This document shows, one piece after another, positions 29,280 to 38,702 of a stretch of DNA of 64,000 nucleotides (position 1 is its first letter; each line of letters begins with the position of its first letter). Origin of the DNA: Shewanella mesophila (lineage in GTDB: Bacteria > Pseudomonadota > Gammaproteobacteria > Enterobacterales > Shewanellaceae); assembly GCF_019457515.1 (NCBI RefSeq), contig NZ_CP080421.1, positions 1,178,001 to 1,242,000 on the forward strand, written 5' to 3'. Both the position numbers and the translations under genes were made by a program. The notes under the pieces are model-generated. The model did not search any database, was not told the DNA's origin, and saw nothing but the letters and a program-made list of their open reading frames with translations.

Positions 29280-30506
29280 ATGTTATTTGCACAATTAGGC
29301 TTAAGCCAGCCGCTGTTAGCTGCTTTGGAACAGCTTAGCTTTTCCAAAGCGACAGCTATTCAAACTGCAGCTATCCCGGTTATTTTGGCGAAAGAAGATC
29401 TTCTGGCATCCGCACAGACTGGGACGGGTAAAACAGCCGCATTTGGGTTACCTATCTTACAACAACTGCTCGACGCTGGCGTATCGGCGCAAGATCAACA
29501 TGATGTGAAGGCATTGATACTCGTACCGACGAGGGAACTCGCATTACAGGTACAATCGAGTCTGCAAGGGCTTAGCCAGCATACCATGTTGCGAGTCGGT
29601 ATCGTTTATGGCGGCGTGAGTATTGAAGCGCAACAAGTTGCCTTGGGTCAGGGGCTTGATATCTTAATCGCGACGCCAGGTCGCCTACTGGATCATCTTA
29701 ATCGTGGCTCGCTGACGCTAGCTAAGCTTACTCATCTGGTATTTGATGAGGCAGATCGCATGCTCGATATGGGGTTTATGGACGAGATCCATGCCTTGAT
29801 GAGTCAATTACCTACATCACGTCAGACTTTGCTTTTTTCTGCCACCCTTGATGATAGTGTTTTGGGCTTTAGTCGTGACTTACTCACTCGTCCTAAACGG
29901 ATAGAGGTGGATCAAAGTAATAGCGTAGCGAAGGATATCGAGCAGCGAGTATATGCTGTTGACAGTGACAAAAAGTTTGCGTTGTTGTGTCACTTAGTGA
30001 CGACAGGTGATTGGCAACGGGTGTTGGTGTTTAGCCGAAAAAAAGTGGCAGCAGATAAGTTAGCGCAGCACTTAAGCGAAAAGGGGATTCAAGCGAGTGC
30101 CTTTCACGGTGATCTGAGCCAAGGCGCAAGGGAGCAAGTGCTACAAAGGTTTAAGTCGGGCGAGATAAAGGTGCTGGTGGCGACGGATGTGGCCGCTCGG
30201 GGAATTGATATCCAGAGTCTCGATTACGTGGTTAATTATGAGCTGCCGTTTGTTGCTCAAGACTATGTTCACCGCATTGGGCGCACGGGACGCGCGGGTA
30301 ACAAAGGGGTTGCTGTGACCCTTTTCAGTGAAGACGATGGGCTGCGACTGGAAGAGGTTGAGGTGTTGCTCGATAAGCGTTTACCTCAACAATGGTTACC
30401 TGGTTTTGAACCCGATTTAACTAAAGTCGATCCATTCGCTGGAAGAAACAGTAAATCGGCGCAAAAACGTCGGGCTAAGAAACGCCGTTATCCCAGTAAA
30501 AAATAG
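29280..30506 (+). CDS. DEAD-box RNA helicase, RhlE-like
   Basis: ATP-dependent RNA helicase, 408 residues. Q-motif region (SKATAIQTAAIP), AQTGTGKTAA (motif I), PTRELA (Ia), DEADRMLDMGF (II), SATLDD (III), and HRIGRTGRAG (VI). The C-terminal tail is short and very basic (KKRR clusters), typical of RhlE. Likely role in ribosome assembly or RNA turnover. The frame is open from 29259, but the ATG at 29280 gives MLFAQLGLSQPLL, the usual family start. A second RhlE-like gene lies at 53.4 kb. Confidence 0.92.
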   Translation: MLFAQLGLSQPLLAALEQLSFSKATAIQTAAIPVILAKEDLLASAQTGTGKTAAFGLPILQQLLDAGVSAQDQHDVKALILVPTRELALQVQSSLQGLSQHTMLRVGIVYGGVSIEAQQVALGQGLDILIATPGRLLDHLNRGSLTLAKLTHLVFDEADRMLDMGFMDEIHALMSQLPTSRQTLLFSATLDDSVLGFSRDLLTRPKRIEVDQSNSVAKDIEQRVYAVDSDKKFALLCHLVTTGDWQRVLVFSRKKVAADKLAQHLSEKGIQASAFHGDLSQGAREQVLQRFKSGEIKVLVATDVAARGIDIQSLDYVVNYELPFVAQDYVHRIGRTGRAGNKGVAVTLFSEDDGLRLEEVEVLLDKRLPQQWLPGFEPDLTKVDPFAGRNSKSAQKRRAKKRRYPSKK

Positions 30507-31016
30507 TCGTGAAAATAACGCCAGAATATGTGTATCTGGTTTAGCTTGATAAGCTTTAGCTGCGTTAAAACAGCATTTGGCCCTTGGAAAAGGGGGCGTG
30601 CCTCGGATGAGCATCTTTTTTGTCGATGATGACAACCTAAGGTGCACATTTTTCTATTAAAGAGAGCATGCTCGCCGCTATTTTGCGGTTATCGCAACCT
30701 TCTGCAGTAGGTATGCTCACAATATGTGCTGTTTTGTTACTTTGCTCTAGTTTCTTGTGATCACTTTACTGTAGAATTCGCGCCCAACTAAGGCTGTGAT
30801 ATTGGTGAGTATTTGCTTACCTCCATGAGTCGCTAGGGTTGATCAATCAAATTAAATAACTATTCCATTTTTAACAGGGTAGTGATCGATTCCATCGGCT
30901 TGCAGGTCACGTTAGGCACAATAATAAGTGCCCAGTGGATCTCTCACCCGTTTTTTTAACGGGGCTCTAACTTGCCACAGCCTTTCAAATTAAGAGATCA
31001 AAAAAGGTAAATAATT
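30507..31016. other. 510-base gap before purine permease
   Basis: Contains a CCCTT/AAGGG hairpin near 30580-30597, a GTGATCAC palindrome near 30757 next to a TAGAAT -10-like hexamer, and then a structured leader of about 200 bases: a GTGA...TCAC stem enclosing CGAT/ATCG (about 30881-30910), GGCAC/GTGCC (about 30916-30934) and CCCGTT/AACGGG with a T5 loop (about 30947-30963). No ORF seen. The leader does not match the purine riboswitch I know. Confidence 0.5.
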
Positions 31017-32375
31017 ATGAAGTCTGAACAGACTCTCGATACCCCCGCAGTACCTGCTAGTTCTATACTTGACCGTTATTTCTCTATTACTGCGAGAGGC
31101 AGTACCCTAAGGCAAGAGGTGATTGCCGGACTCACAACTTTTCTTGCCATGGTGTATTCGGTGATCGTTGTGCCAAATATGTTAGGTGCGGCTGGATTTG
31201 ATCCTGGGGCTGTGTTTGTTGCTACCTGTCTGATCGCTTCATTTGGCTCGTTGTTAATGGGGCTTTGGGCAAACCTTCCTATGGCGATAGGTTGCGCCAT
31301 CTCGCTAACTGCCTTCACCGCATTTAGTATGGTGTTAGGTCAGGGAATTTCGATTCCGGTAACCCTCGGGGCCATCTTCCTGATGGGAGTCGTATTCACT
31401 TTGGTGAGCGTGACTGGCATACGTCAGTGGGTACTCACTAATTTACCTAAGGGGATTGCTCACGGCACGGGTATTGGAATTGGCTTGTTTTTATTACTTA
31501 TTGCTACCAATAGCGTCCACTTGATTATCGCAAATGATACTGGGCTTCCAGTAAAACTGGGTGATATTCACAGTCTACCAGTGCTTGCAACGATTATCGG
31601 CTTAGCTGCGACTATTGGCCTCGAACGCCGAGGTGTGCCTGGTGGCATTTTATTGGTGATCATCGTTTTGTCTGTATTTGGCTTAGTGTTTGATCCCGCT
31701 GTTACTTATCAAGGGCTATTTGCATTTCCCGATCTGATGTCGGACAAGTCGCTCATTGGGCAGTTAGATATTATGGGGGCATTAAATCCTGTGGTGTTGC
31801 CGATAGTATTAGCGCTAGTAATGACCGCTATTTTCGATGCGACCGGGACGATACGCGCAGTTGCGGGGCAAGCTGAGCTGCTCGATAGCAAAGACAATAT
31901 CGTGGGTGGAGGTAAGGCGCTAACATCCGATTCTGTCAGCAGTATTTTCGCTGGCGTAGTTGGCGGGGCACCTGCTGCGGTATATATCGAATCTGCGGCT
32001 GGAACGGCTGCTGGTGGTAAAACAGGATTGACTGCGACCATAGTCGGCACTCTGTTTTTACTGATGGTTTTCTTAGCACCGCTTAGCTATTTAGTCCCCG
32101 CTTATGCAACCGCTCCCGCGTTGATGTATGTGGGGCTTCTGATGCTGAGTAATGTCACTAAACTCGACTTTAATGATAAAGTCGATGCGATGGCAGGCTT
32201 AACCTGCGCGGTATTTATCATTCTAAGCTGCAATATTGTAACAGGCATTATGCTAGGTTTTGTCACCTTAGTGATTGGCCGTATCTGCAGTGGTGAGTGG
32301 CGTGCATTAAAGCCTGGGGTACTGGCTATCACTATCGGTTTAGTAGCGTTTTATCTAGGTGGCTGGGCTATTTAA
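31017..32375 (+). CDS. NCS2-family purine permease (AzgA-like)
   Basis: Inner-membrane nucleobase permease, 452 residues, about 12-14 hydrophobic segments. Conserved elements: [17 protein letters not shown] after the first helix, an [17 protein letters not shown] segment, and [25 protein letters not shown], which is the signature region of hypoxanthine/guanine/adenine permeases (AzgA/GhxP/PurP). Which purine it carries cannot be told. It fits the nucleoside-salvage theme since DeoD releases purine bases. Start ATG follows AAAAAGGTAAATAATT. A long leader and a bidirectional terminator flank it. Confidence 0.92.
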   Translation: MKSEQTLDTPAVPASSILDRYFSITARGSTLRQEVIAGLTTFLAMVYSVIVVPNMLGAAGFDPGAVFVATCLIASFGSLLMGLWANLPMAIGCAISLTAFTAFSMVLGQGISIPVTLGAIFLMGVVFTLVSVTGIRQWVLTNLPKGIAHGTGIGIGLFLLLIATNSVHLIIANDTGLPVKLGDIHSLPVLATIIGLAATIGLERRGVPGGILLVIIVLSVFGLVFDPAVTYQGLFAFPDLMSDKSLIGQLDIMGALNPVVLPIVLALVMTAIFDATGTIRAVAGQAELLDSKDNIVGGGKALTSDSVSSIFAGVVGGAPAAVYIESAAGTAAGGKTGLTATIVGTLFLLMVFLAPLSYLVPAYATAPALMYVGLLMLSNVTKLDFNDKVDAMAGLTCAVFIILSCNIVTGIMLGFVTLVIGRICSGEWRALKPGVLAITIGLVAFYLGGWAI

Positions 32376-32414
32376 CGTTTGAACCGTTAGCTGGTTCGGT
32401 ACTCGGCAATTTTT

Positions 32415-32456
32415 AAAGGCGAAACTATGAGAGTCACTTCATGTTTCGCCTTTTTT
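32415..32456. terminator. Bidirectional terminator, permease/CBS genes
   Basis: AAAGGCGAAAC (32415-32425) / GTTTCGCCTTT (32443-32453) with a T-run. The T-run contains the stop codon of the convergent CBS gene. Confidence 0.88.
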
Positions 32457-32859
32457 ATTGGCTAAAGGCTCTTAATAGATCTTTCCAGGTGATGATACCC
32501 ACGATCTGACCTTGCTCGAGCACAGGTAATGAACCTATATCGTTTTCAATGAGTAGTCGGCTCGCATCTTTAATACTCTTGTGAGGCGCAATGGTGATGG
32601 GATCACGGGTCATGACTTGGTGCGCTCTTCGTTGAAGAGTTTCTGAATCGCGTTCGGTTTCGTTGATGGCGCCGACATTAGGGCTTAGGGTTCGAAGATA
32701 ATCTCGCTCTGACAACACGCCTTGTAATTGATTATCTTCGACTACCAATAGATGATGAAAGGGTGCACTGTCGAAGATCTCTTTGACTACTGTGAGCCTG
32801 TCATCCATCTCTATAGTGACCACGCGGGTACTCATAATATCTGCGACCGTAATTGTCAT
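32455..32859 (-). CDS. Two-CBS-domain protein
   Basis: 134 residues made of two CBS domains back to back (about 5-60 and 75-132). Features: MSTRVVTIEMDDRLTVVKEIF and HHLLVVEDNQLQGVLSERDYLR in the first, VMTRDPITIAPHKSI and SLPVLEQGQIVGIITWKDLL in the second. CBS pairs bind adenine nucleotides and usually regulate a partner; stand-alone proteins like this are common and of unclear role. Its stop lies in the shared terminator with the purine permease; no evident operon partner. Confidence 0.93.
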   Translation of the reverse strand: MTITVADIMSTRVVTIEMDDRLTVVKEIFDSAPFHHLLVVEDNQLQGVLSERDYLRTLSPNVGAINETERDSETLQRRAHQVMTRDPITIAPHKSIKDASRLLIENDIGSLPVLEQGQIVGIITWKDLLRAFSQ

Positions 32860-32947
32860 GGCAATCTCCTTGTTATGCTATTTATAACAGACAATTGCGT
32901 GTTCAACAAACCACCGGTGAGTCTTAGTCCGTTTCCTGCTTTTGTAG

Positions 32948-34768
32948 TTAAAGATTGGGGATAACGGTTTGGCTCTTTCCTATGCTTTCGGTACTGTGAG
33001 TATTGATCTCTTCATCAGTATCACTATCAATATTGCGCAGTGGAAGGTGGCAATCGATATAGCGAGCACGCCTTTTGGGCTTGAGTTTGTGGGTGTCGAC
33101 TAGCACTAAGCCGTCAATACAATCACCAAAATCGACATCGACACCAAAATCAAGAAAGCTGACACCCTGATGATGACATAGTTCGCCATACTGCTTATAG
33201 AGAGCAGGCACTGCACTATTCATACTCGAAAGGATCTGTTTAAGTTGTTTAAATTCGGATTGATAGTCATCTCCAGGGTATAGCAAGCTCAGTTCCTGTC
33301 TTTTTGCCTCTGTAAAGTGGTAGCGATTATTGGCGTGAGCCATCTCTTGTGACGGTGAAAAATGGGCTTGATAGAAGAAGACCAGCATCTCCTTAACACG
33401 TTCGGGTAAACTATCACTAATCGATACTGGGCCAAAAAGGTAACGATATTCTGGATGCTTGGCTAAGTAAGCACCTATCCCAAACCAGAGATAGTCTAGG
33501 CTGCGTTTCCCCCAGTATTTTGGTTGTACAAAACTGCGTCCAAGCTCAAGCCCTTGTTCGAAATAGGGGGTAAAACAGGCGTGATAATTAAATAATGATT
33601 GGCTGTATAAGCCTGTACTGCCATCTGCTTGATATAGATGCTTAGCGCTTGCAAATCGATATGCGCCGACAATATCTAAGGTACTGCTATCCCACAAGAC
33701 TAAATGGAGGTAGTGGGCGTCATACTTGTCGATATCTCGCCGCTTACCAGTGCCTTCGCCTACGGTTCGAAAGGCAATTTCTCGCAATCTGCCAATTTCG
33801 CGCATGATAGGATTGCTTTGATCATGTTGATAGAGGTAGATCAATTTGTTGTCGTGGGTTGTTCCGAGTAATTCACATTGTGAAAGTGCTTCTATGAGCT
33901 CAGTGCGCGACTCAGGATGTGCAATTGCATTTTGTGTCGTAAACAGCGGGCTACGATTTTTGCCAATACGGTAAAGATGACTCTTCAATAGCTTAATTTG
34001 AGTCTTAAGAGGGAAATCGCTACTGGCGACAACCTCTTTTGGGATGAGCTGACCAATTCTGACTGGCATGGTTCGCTTTGCCTGTTTAAACATCTCCTTT
34101 ACCAGCAATAAGCTGGCCAAAGGCTTATAGATCATTGACGCGCCATAGAAAGTTGCAGAGTTTTTCGCATCGGCAAACATCGGCAGTAATGGCGCCTGAC
34201 AAGCTTTGGCCATTTTGACAAATCCACTGTGCCATTGCAGATCGCGTACGCCATTTGGGCGTAGCCTTGAGACCTCTCCTGAGGGGAAGATCAACACTGC
34301 ACCTTCATTCTTTAAATGTTGATGAATATTATTGATATGTTGTTTGGGTGTACCACTAGTCATATTACGAACAGGCAAAAGTATTGGGTGTAACGGTTTT
34401 AAGGTCATTAACAACTCGTTAGCGACAACTTTTACATCTGGGCGAACCTGACTGATCAGTTTAATCATGGCTAATGCGTCGAGAGAGCCGATAGGATGGT
34501 TGGCGTAAATAACCACCCGTCCTTCGTGGGGGATGTTTTCTATCTCGTTACTTGGCACGCTGTAGGTGAAGTTAAAACTGGCTAGTACCTGTTCAATGAA
34601 GTCGATACCCGAGAAGTGGGTAAACTCTTGAGTGATTTCCTGACACTCTTTTTCCATCAAAAAATAACGCAGCAGGGCTTTAGTCGGAGTAGCAAGCCAA
34701 GCAGATTGGTTCAGTCTAGGCAGGTGATTAGTAATAACATCATCGACACTAAATATCATTTTTTGCAT
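32948..34768 (-). CDS. Acyltransferase fusion, OlsF-like
   Basis: 606 residues with two acyltransferase parts. The N-terminal half is a PlsC-like lysophospholipid acyltransferase: NHPIGSLD near residue 91 (H-x4-D type) and FPSGEVSR near 160. The C-terminal half, from about residue 320 (IMREIGRLREIAFR...) to 490, resembles the OlsB/hemolysin-type N-acyltransferase (GAYRFASAKHLY, LELGRSFVQPKYWG). This order matches OlsF, a bifunctional ornithine-lipid synthase described in Serratia; whether this protein makes ornithine lipid is inference. No membrane segment is obvious. It lies 109 bases after the sensor kinase stop on the same strand. Confidence 0.82.
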   Translation of the reverse strand: MQKMIFSVDDVITNHLPRLNQSAWLATPTKALLRYFLMEKECQEITQEFTHFSGIDFIEQVLASFNFTYSVPSNEIENIPHEGRVVIYANHPIGSLDALAMIKLISQVRPDVKVVANELLMTLKPLHPILLPVRNMTSGTPKQHINNIHQHLKNEGAVLIFPSGEVSRLRPNGVRDLQWHSGFVKMAKACQAPLLPMFADAKNSATFYGASMIYKPLASLLLVKEMFKQAKRTMPVRIGQLIPKEVVASSDFPLKTQIKLLKSHLYRIGKNRSPLFTTQNAIAHPESRTELIEALSQCELLGTTHDNKLIYLYQHDQSNPIMREIGRLREIAFRTVGEGTGKRRDIDKYDAHYLHLVLWDSSTLDIVGAYRFASAKHLYQADGSTGLYSQSLFNYHACFTPYFEQGLELGRSFVQPKYWGKRSLDYLWFGIGAYLAKHPEYRYLFGPVSISDSLPERVKEMLVFFYQAHFSPSQEMAHANNRYHFTEAKRQELSLLYPGDDYQSEFKQLKQILSSMNSAVPALYKQYGELCHHQGVSFLDFGVDVDFGDCIDGLVLVDTHKLKPKRRARYIDCHLPLRNIDSDTDEEINTHSTESIGKSQTVIPNL

Positions 34769-34877
34769 AGGATTGGTTCGCTTGTGTTATCTCTGTCAGA
34801 GGCGCTTATTTGACACTGAGAGTAGCGAGATGATTTGAATTACAGATGAAGGATTTATTGCGCTCAGATGACGGGAT

Positions 34878-37800
34878 TTAGCGGTTTACGATTAATTCGG
34901 ATGGAAGGGTGATGATAAAAGTGCTTCCCTGATCTAGCACTGAGTTTATCTGTATTTCGCCTCCAAGAACCTGAGTCACTATGTTATAGACTATGTTCAT
35001 ACCTAAGCCACTTCCACCTTTACCTCTTTTAGTTGTGAAGAAGGGTTGAAAGACTTGTTCTTGGATCTCATCGGACATACCACAGCCATCATCTTGGTAA
35101 GTGATTTTGATCCCTAACTCATCGCTTTCAACGGTAAGGCTTAAGTTGCCAGAGCGACCATCAGGGTATGCATGGATCACCGAGTTATTGAATAAATTAC
35201 TGACTATCTGATAGAAAGCACCTGGTGTGCTTTTAATATTTAGCTTTTCTGGACAACTATAGCTGTATTTATGCGGAGTGCGAGACAGCATTGGATTGAG
35301 TGAAATAAAGATCTCATCGAGGTAAGCATGTAGATCGAACTCTCTGACATCTTCATGGGACTGATCGACCGAGACTTGTTTGAAGCTCGCAATAAGTTTT
35401 GAAGCGCGCTGCAGATTTGAGAGGATTAATTGACAACATTCAGCGACTTCAACTTGATAAAGTACAAAGTCTTCGTGGGATACATCGCCTTGTTGATAGT
35501 TTTTGTCGAACACTTTTACACTTTCTTGCAGGTGCGATGCTGCCGTCACGCTAATCCCTATGGGAGTATTAACCTCATGGGTAATACTCGCCACTAGGCC
35601 GCCGAGAGCCGCCATCTTCTCTCTATCCATTAACTCGCCCTGAGTGTGCTTAAGTTCATCGAGGGTGCTATTGAGTTCGTCGTTGCGCTGTTGCAGCTCC
35701 GTCGTACGTAGTTTGACTCGTTGTTCAAGTTCTTGGTTGAGTTCTCTAAGTGCTATTTCCGTTTCTTTTTGCTGTTGAATATTCTTTATTGTCCCTGCCA
35801 CCCTAGACGCTTTTCCGTTAGCATCACGTTCAACGACTTGGCCACGGTTTAATACCCAAACCCAGTTTTCCTGTTCATCCATCCCTCGATAAGAGACTGA
35901 AAATTTGTCCATCTGTTCATTTATGCACGCTTGGGCAATTTGCGAAACCTTAGGAGCATCTTCAGGGTGAATTCGATTTAGAATCGTCTCTTCGACCAGT
36001 TCGATGCCATCAGGGTATTCTAAAAAAGTATTAGTTCGATTGACTATTCCCTTGGTGATGTCCCAATCCCAAAACTCATCGCCACTTCCCCATAGTGCCA
36101 ATTGCAAACGCTGTTCACTGTGTGCGATCTCCTTTAGCAGCTCTGCTTGTTGTTTATACTGCCACCATTTTCGATAGAAGAGGTAGCTGATGATCATGAA
36201 TGCGAAACTGAAGTAGAAGGTGTACGCGAACGGAGACCGCCAAGGATCAGGTTCTATCATTACCTTTAATTGTCTCGTAGGGCTTGTTATGTTGTTGATA
36301 TCTTTTGCGCGCACCTCAAAAATATAGTGACCAGGGCCGAGCCCCGTGAAGTAGGTGATCTGTTCTGTAGAGGATTGAAGCCAGGTTGGATTAAGCCCTA
36401 TCATGCGGTATTCATAGCTAAGACGACTGGCATTGTGTAAGTTCGGACTGTGATAATGCAATGAAAAAATATCGTCTTCGTGGGTGAGTGATAGGGAAGC
36501 TTGATTTTTTTCTGAAATGTTATCAATGTTCAGCGCTGGCATGGGTTTATTAAGAATATATACATCAGTAATAACAGGCATGTTCGGCGCGAGCCTTTTG
36601 GGGAGCTGAGTTGGATTGAAGTGATTAAATCCGTTTACGCCGCCGACGTATATGGTTCCATTTTTCCCTAGGCTTGCTGCCCTAAAGTTAAATTCATTGG
36701 CCTGTATCCCATCGATATCTGTGTAGTTAGTGGTCGTCATCAAATTTGTATCTAGAGCGGTTAATCCCTTAGTGGTGCCAAGCCATAGAAGATTGTGTTG
36801 ATCGGCTAGCAGCATATAGATGGTATTTCCAATAAGGCCATCGTCTGTTGTGAGTAATTTACTCGCTAAGGTTTTGCTATTAAACAGAATTAAACCATCA
36901 GTACTGGCTATCCAGAGGTCGTTATCTCGACCAGTTACGATAGATAGCAGACTTTTTTTAGGTAATTTAACAGAAGACTCGGTATTGAAGTGACGAATAT
37001 TGCCTGCTGGTGAAATGCTGATCAGACCATCAGTGGAGGAGGTCAACCAATAGACCCCCTGATTATCTTGTGTCATATCAGTAATGAAGTTTGTGGGTAG
37101 ACCTTGGCTAGCGTTGATGGTTTTAAAGCCTTTTTCTACGCCTAAGTATTGGGTGATTCCGGCATCTTTAGTCGTTATCCAAGGTTGCTTATCGCGGTCG
37201 AAGTATAGTGAGAGCAGTGTATTGCTAGGAAGGTTATTACTACCTTGATAGTTGGCTTGGTAGTGGATGTAACTCTGCTTATCTTGAGCATAGATAAAAA
37301 GGCCATCGCCGCGTGTGCCAATCCAGATTTGCCCCTTGTCATCTTGCTTTATAAAACTGATAAAGCTTTTTGATAACATTGTATTTTGCGGATTAAATAA
37401 CTCAAAGCCGGAAAGGTCGCCATTGCTGTCTTTTAGACCAAAGTAGACGCCGTTGGCCGTACCAATCCATAAATCTTCATTTTCATCATCTAAAATTGCG
37501 CGAACATCAACATTCTTCAAGTTATCAGTGGGAAAGCTAAAACCATGAATATGGCCAAAATATTGGGCATCTAAGAAGGTTTTACTGAGACCTCCGCCTT
37601 GGCTGCCAATCCAAAGTTGTTGTTCATTGTCTATCCATAGTGAGGTGATCACCGGGCTGTTGACGCTGTATCTATTTTCGCTGGCAGAGTTAAATAGATG
37701 TAAGTGGTGCTGATTTGGCGAGTATCGAGCCAATCCATAGGAGCGATACCCTATCCAGAGGGTGCCAAATTTATCGCGTTTTAATGCGGAAATTTGACTC

Positions 37801-38570
37801 GATTTATATGTCAAAGCCGTTGTTATTTCGATCATGTTATTGTTAAGGATGTCGAGCAGGAATAAGCCTTGGTCTTGAGTTCCTATCCAAAGGGTATCGC
37901 TATTGCCTTGCTCGATAGCGCTGATCTTGTCAACAATGCCTTTACCCCAAAGGGATACTTTATATTGGCTTTGAGCCTGTTCTATGCTTGCCAGTCCCGC
38001 GTCAGTTCCTAGCCAGAGTCTGTCATATTTATCTCGAAATAGGCTAAGCATCTTATTGCTTGGTAGGGCAAAATGCTTAGATGCAGTGTCAAATCGCTCA
38101 ATTATTTTACGGGTTTTAGGTGAAAAATAGAGTAGACCTTTATCGGCTGTTGCGACCCAAATATTGCCATTGGCTTCAAGATTAATATCGACAATATCAT
38201 TGGGTAGCTCACTGTTTTTACTATTAAATACCTCAAATATGCCCGTGTCAGCATGATAGCGGTTTAGACCGTCACTACGGGTGATTAACCACAGCTGATT
38301 ATGGTTATAGTGCAGCTTTTTAATATGCTTGACCGAGGGGCCGTATGGACCTTCTGTAATGTCGAAAATTTTGAAATGCTTGCCGTCGAATCGATTTAAT
38401 CCCGCTTGTGTTGCAATCCAAAGATGGCCATCATCATCGCTAACGATATCGGTAATCGTGTTCATAGATAGCCCGTCTTTGGCTCCAAAGGAGTCAAATT
38501 GGGGTTGGTATGTTAGTGCACTACAGCAAAAACTGATAGCGAATAACAGCGATATGACAATAGCTCTCAT
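34878..38570 (-). CDS. Beta-propeller sensor histidine kinase
   Basis: 1230-residue membrane sensor kinase. Signal peptide (1-18), then repeated Reg_prop units with the pattern D-x-x-G-x-L-W-I-G/A-T forming two periplasmic beta-propellers (about 25-680), a Y_Y_Y domain (about 700-770), one transmembrane segment (about 778-798), a PAS-3-like domain (about 818-935), a coiled coil (about 938-980), the dimerisation helix with ITHEVNTP (His near 998), and an ATPase domain with DDGCGM and GGSGLGMNIVY. Unlike many relatives (HTCS) it lacks a fused receiver or DNA-binding domain, and no response regulator gene is adjacent. Ligand unknown; polysaccharide-type signals are common for this class. Confidence 0.92.
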   Translation of the reverse strand: MRAIVISLLFAISFCCSALTYQPQFDSFGAKDGLSMNTITDIVSDDDGHLWIATQAGLNRFDGKHFKIFDITEGPYGPSVKHIKKLHYNHNQLWLITRSDGLNRYHADTGIFEVFNSKNSELPNDIVDINLEANGNIWVATADKGLLYFSPKTRKIIERFDTASKHFALPSNKMLSLFRDKYDRLWLGTDAGLASIEQAQSQYKVSLWGKGIVDKISAIEQGNSDTLWIGTQDQGLFLLDILNNNMIEITTALTYKSSQISALKRDKFGTLWIGYRSYGLARYSPNQHHLHLFNSASENRYSVNSPVITSLWIDNEQQLWIGSQGGGLSKTFLDAQYFGHIHGFSFPTDNLKNVDVRAILDDENEDLWIGTANGVYFGLKDSNGDLSGFELFNPQNTMLSKSFISFIKQDDKGQIWIGTRGDGLFIYAQDKQSYIHYQANYQGSNNLPSNTLLSLYFDRDKQPWITTKDAGITQYLGVEKGFKTINASQGLPTNFITDMTQDNQGVYWLTSSTDGLISISPAGNIRHFNTESSVKLPKKSLLSIVTGRDNDLWIASTDGLILFNSKTLASKLLTTDDGLIGNTIYMLLADQHNLLWLGTTKGLTALDTNLMTTTNYTDIDGIQANEFNFRAASLGKNGTIYVGGVNGFNHFNPTQLPKRLAPNMPVITDVYILNKPMPALNIDNISEKNQASLSLTHEDDIFSLHYHSPNLHNASRLSYEYRMIGLNPTWLQSSTEQITYFTGLGPGHYIFEVRAKDINNITSPTRQLKVMIEPDPWRSPFAYTFYFSFAFMIISYLFYRKWWQYKQQAELLKEIAHSEQRLQLALWGSGDEFWDWDITKGIVNRTNTFLEYPDGIELVEETILNRIHPEDAPKVSQIAQACINEQMDKFSVSYRGMDEQENWVWVLNRGQVVERDANGKASRVAGTIKNIQQQKETEIALRELNQELEQRVKLRTTELQQRNDELNSTLDELKHTQGELMDREKMAALGGLVASITHEVNTPIGISVTAASHLQESVKVFDKNYQQGDVSHEDFVLYQVEVAECCQLILSNLQRASKLIASFKQVSVDQSHEDVREFDLHAYLDEIFISLNPMLSRTPHKYSYSCPEKLNIKSTPGAFYQIVSNLFNNSVIHAYPDGRSGNLSLTVESDELGIKITYQDDGCGMSDEIQEQVFQPFFTTKRGKGGSGLGMNIVYNIVTQVLGGEIQINSVLDQGSTFIITLPSELIVNR

Positions 38571-38663
38571 TTAAGCAAGCCGGACTGGTATTTAGTTGAT
38601 GTTAAGTGTCTAAGTTTAGGAGTGATTTGGGAAATTGCGAGGAATGAAAGTCAAGATAGTATC

Positions 38664-38687
38664 CAGAGCAACAGATGTTGCTCTGGT
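38664..38687. terminator. Strong hairpin between yjiH-like and kinase genes
   Basis: CCAGAGCAACA / TGTTGCTCTGG, 11-bp perfect arms separated by two bases. On the minus strand it follows the YjiH-like stop by about 15 bases but lacks a T-run; on the plus strand it is followed by TTTATTTA. Probably a 3'-end hairpin of the YjiH-like transcript. Confidence 0.6.
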
Positions 38688-38702
38688 TTATTTACAAACG
38701 GG

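Noticed and set aside
30780..31016. Classical purine (guanine/adenine) riboswitch before the NCS2 permease
   Set aside because: The conserved junction and loop sequences I know for that class are not visible; only generic stems are seen, so it is reported as an unassigned leader.
31709..32050. Minus-strand ORF of 113 residues inside the purine permease
   Set aside because: Shadow frame of a GC-richer coding stretch; Pro/Ala/Ser composition, no start signal.
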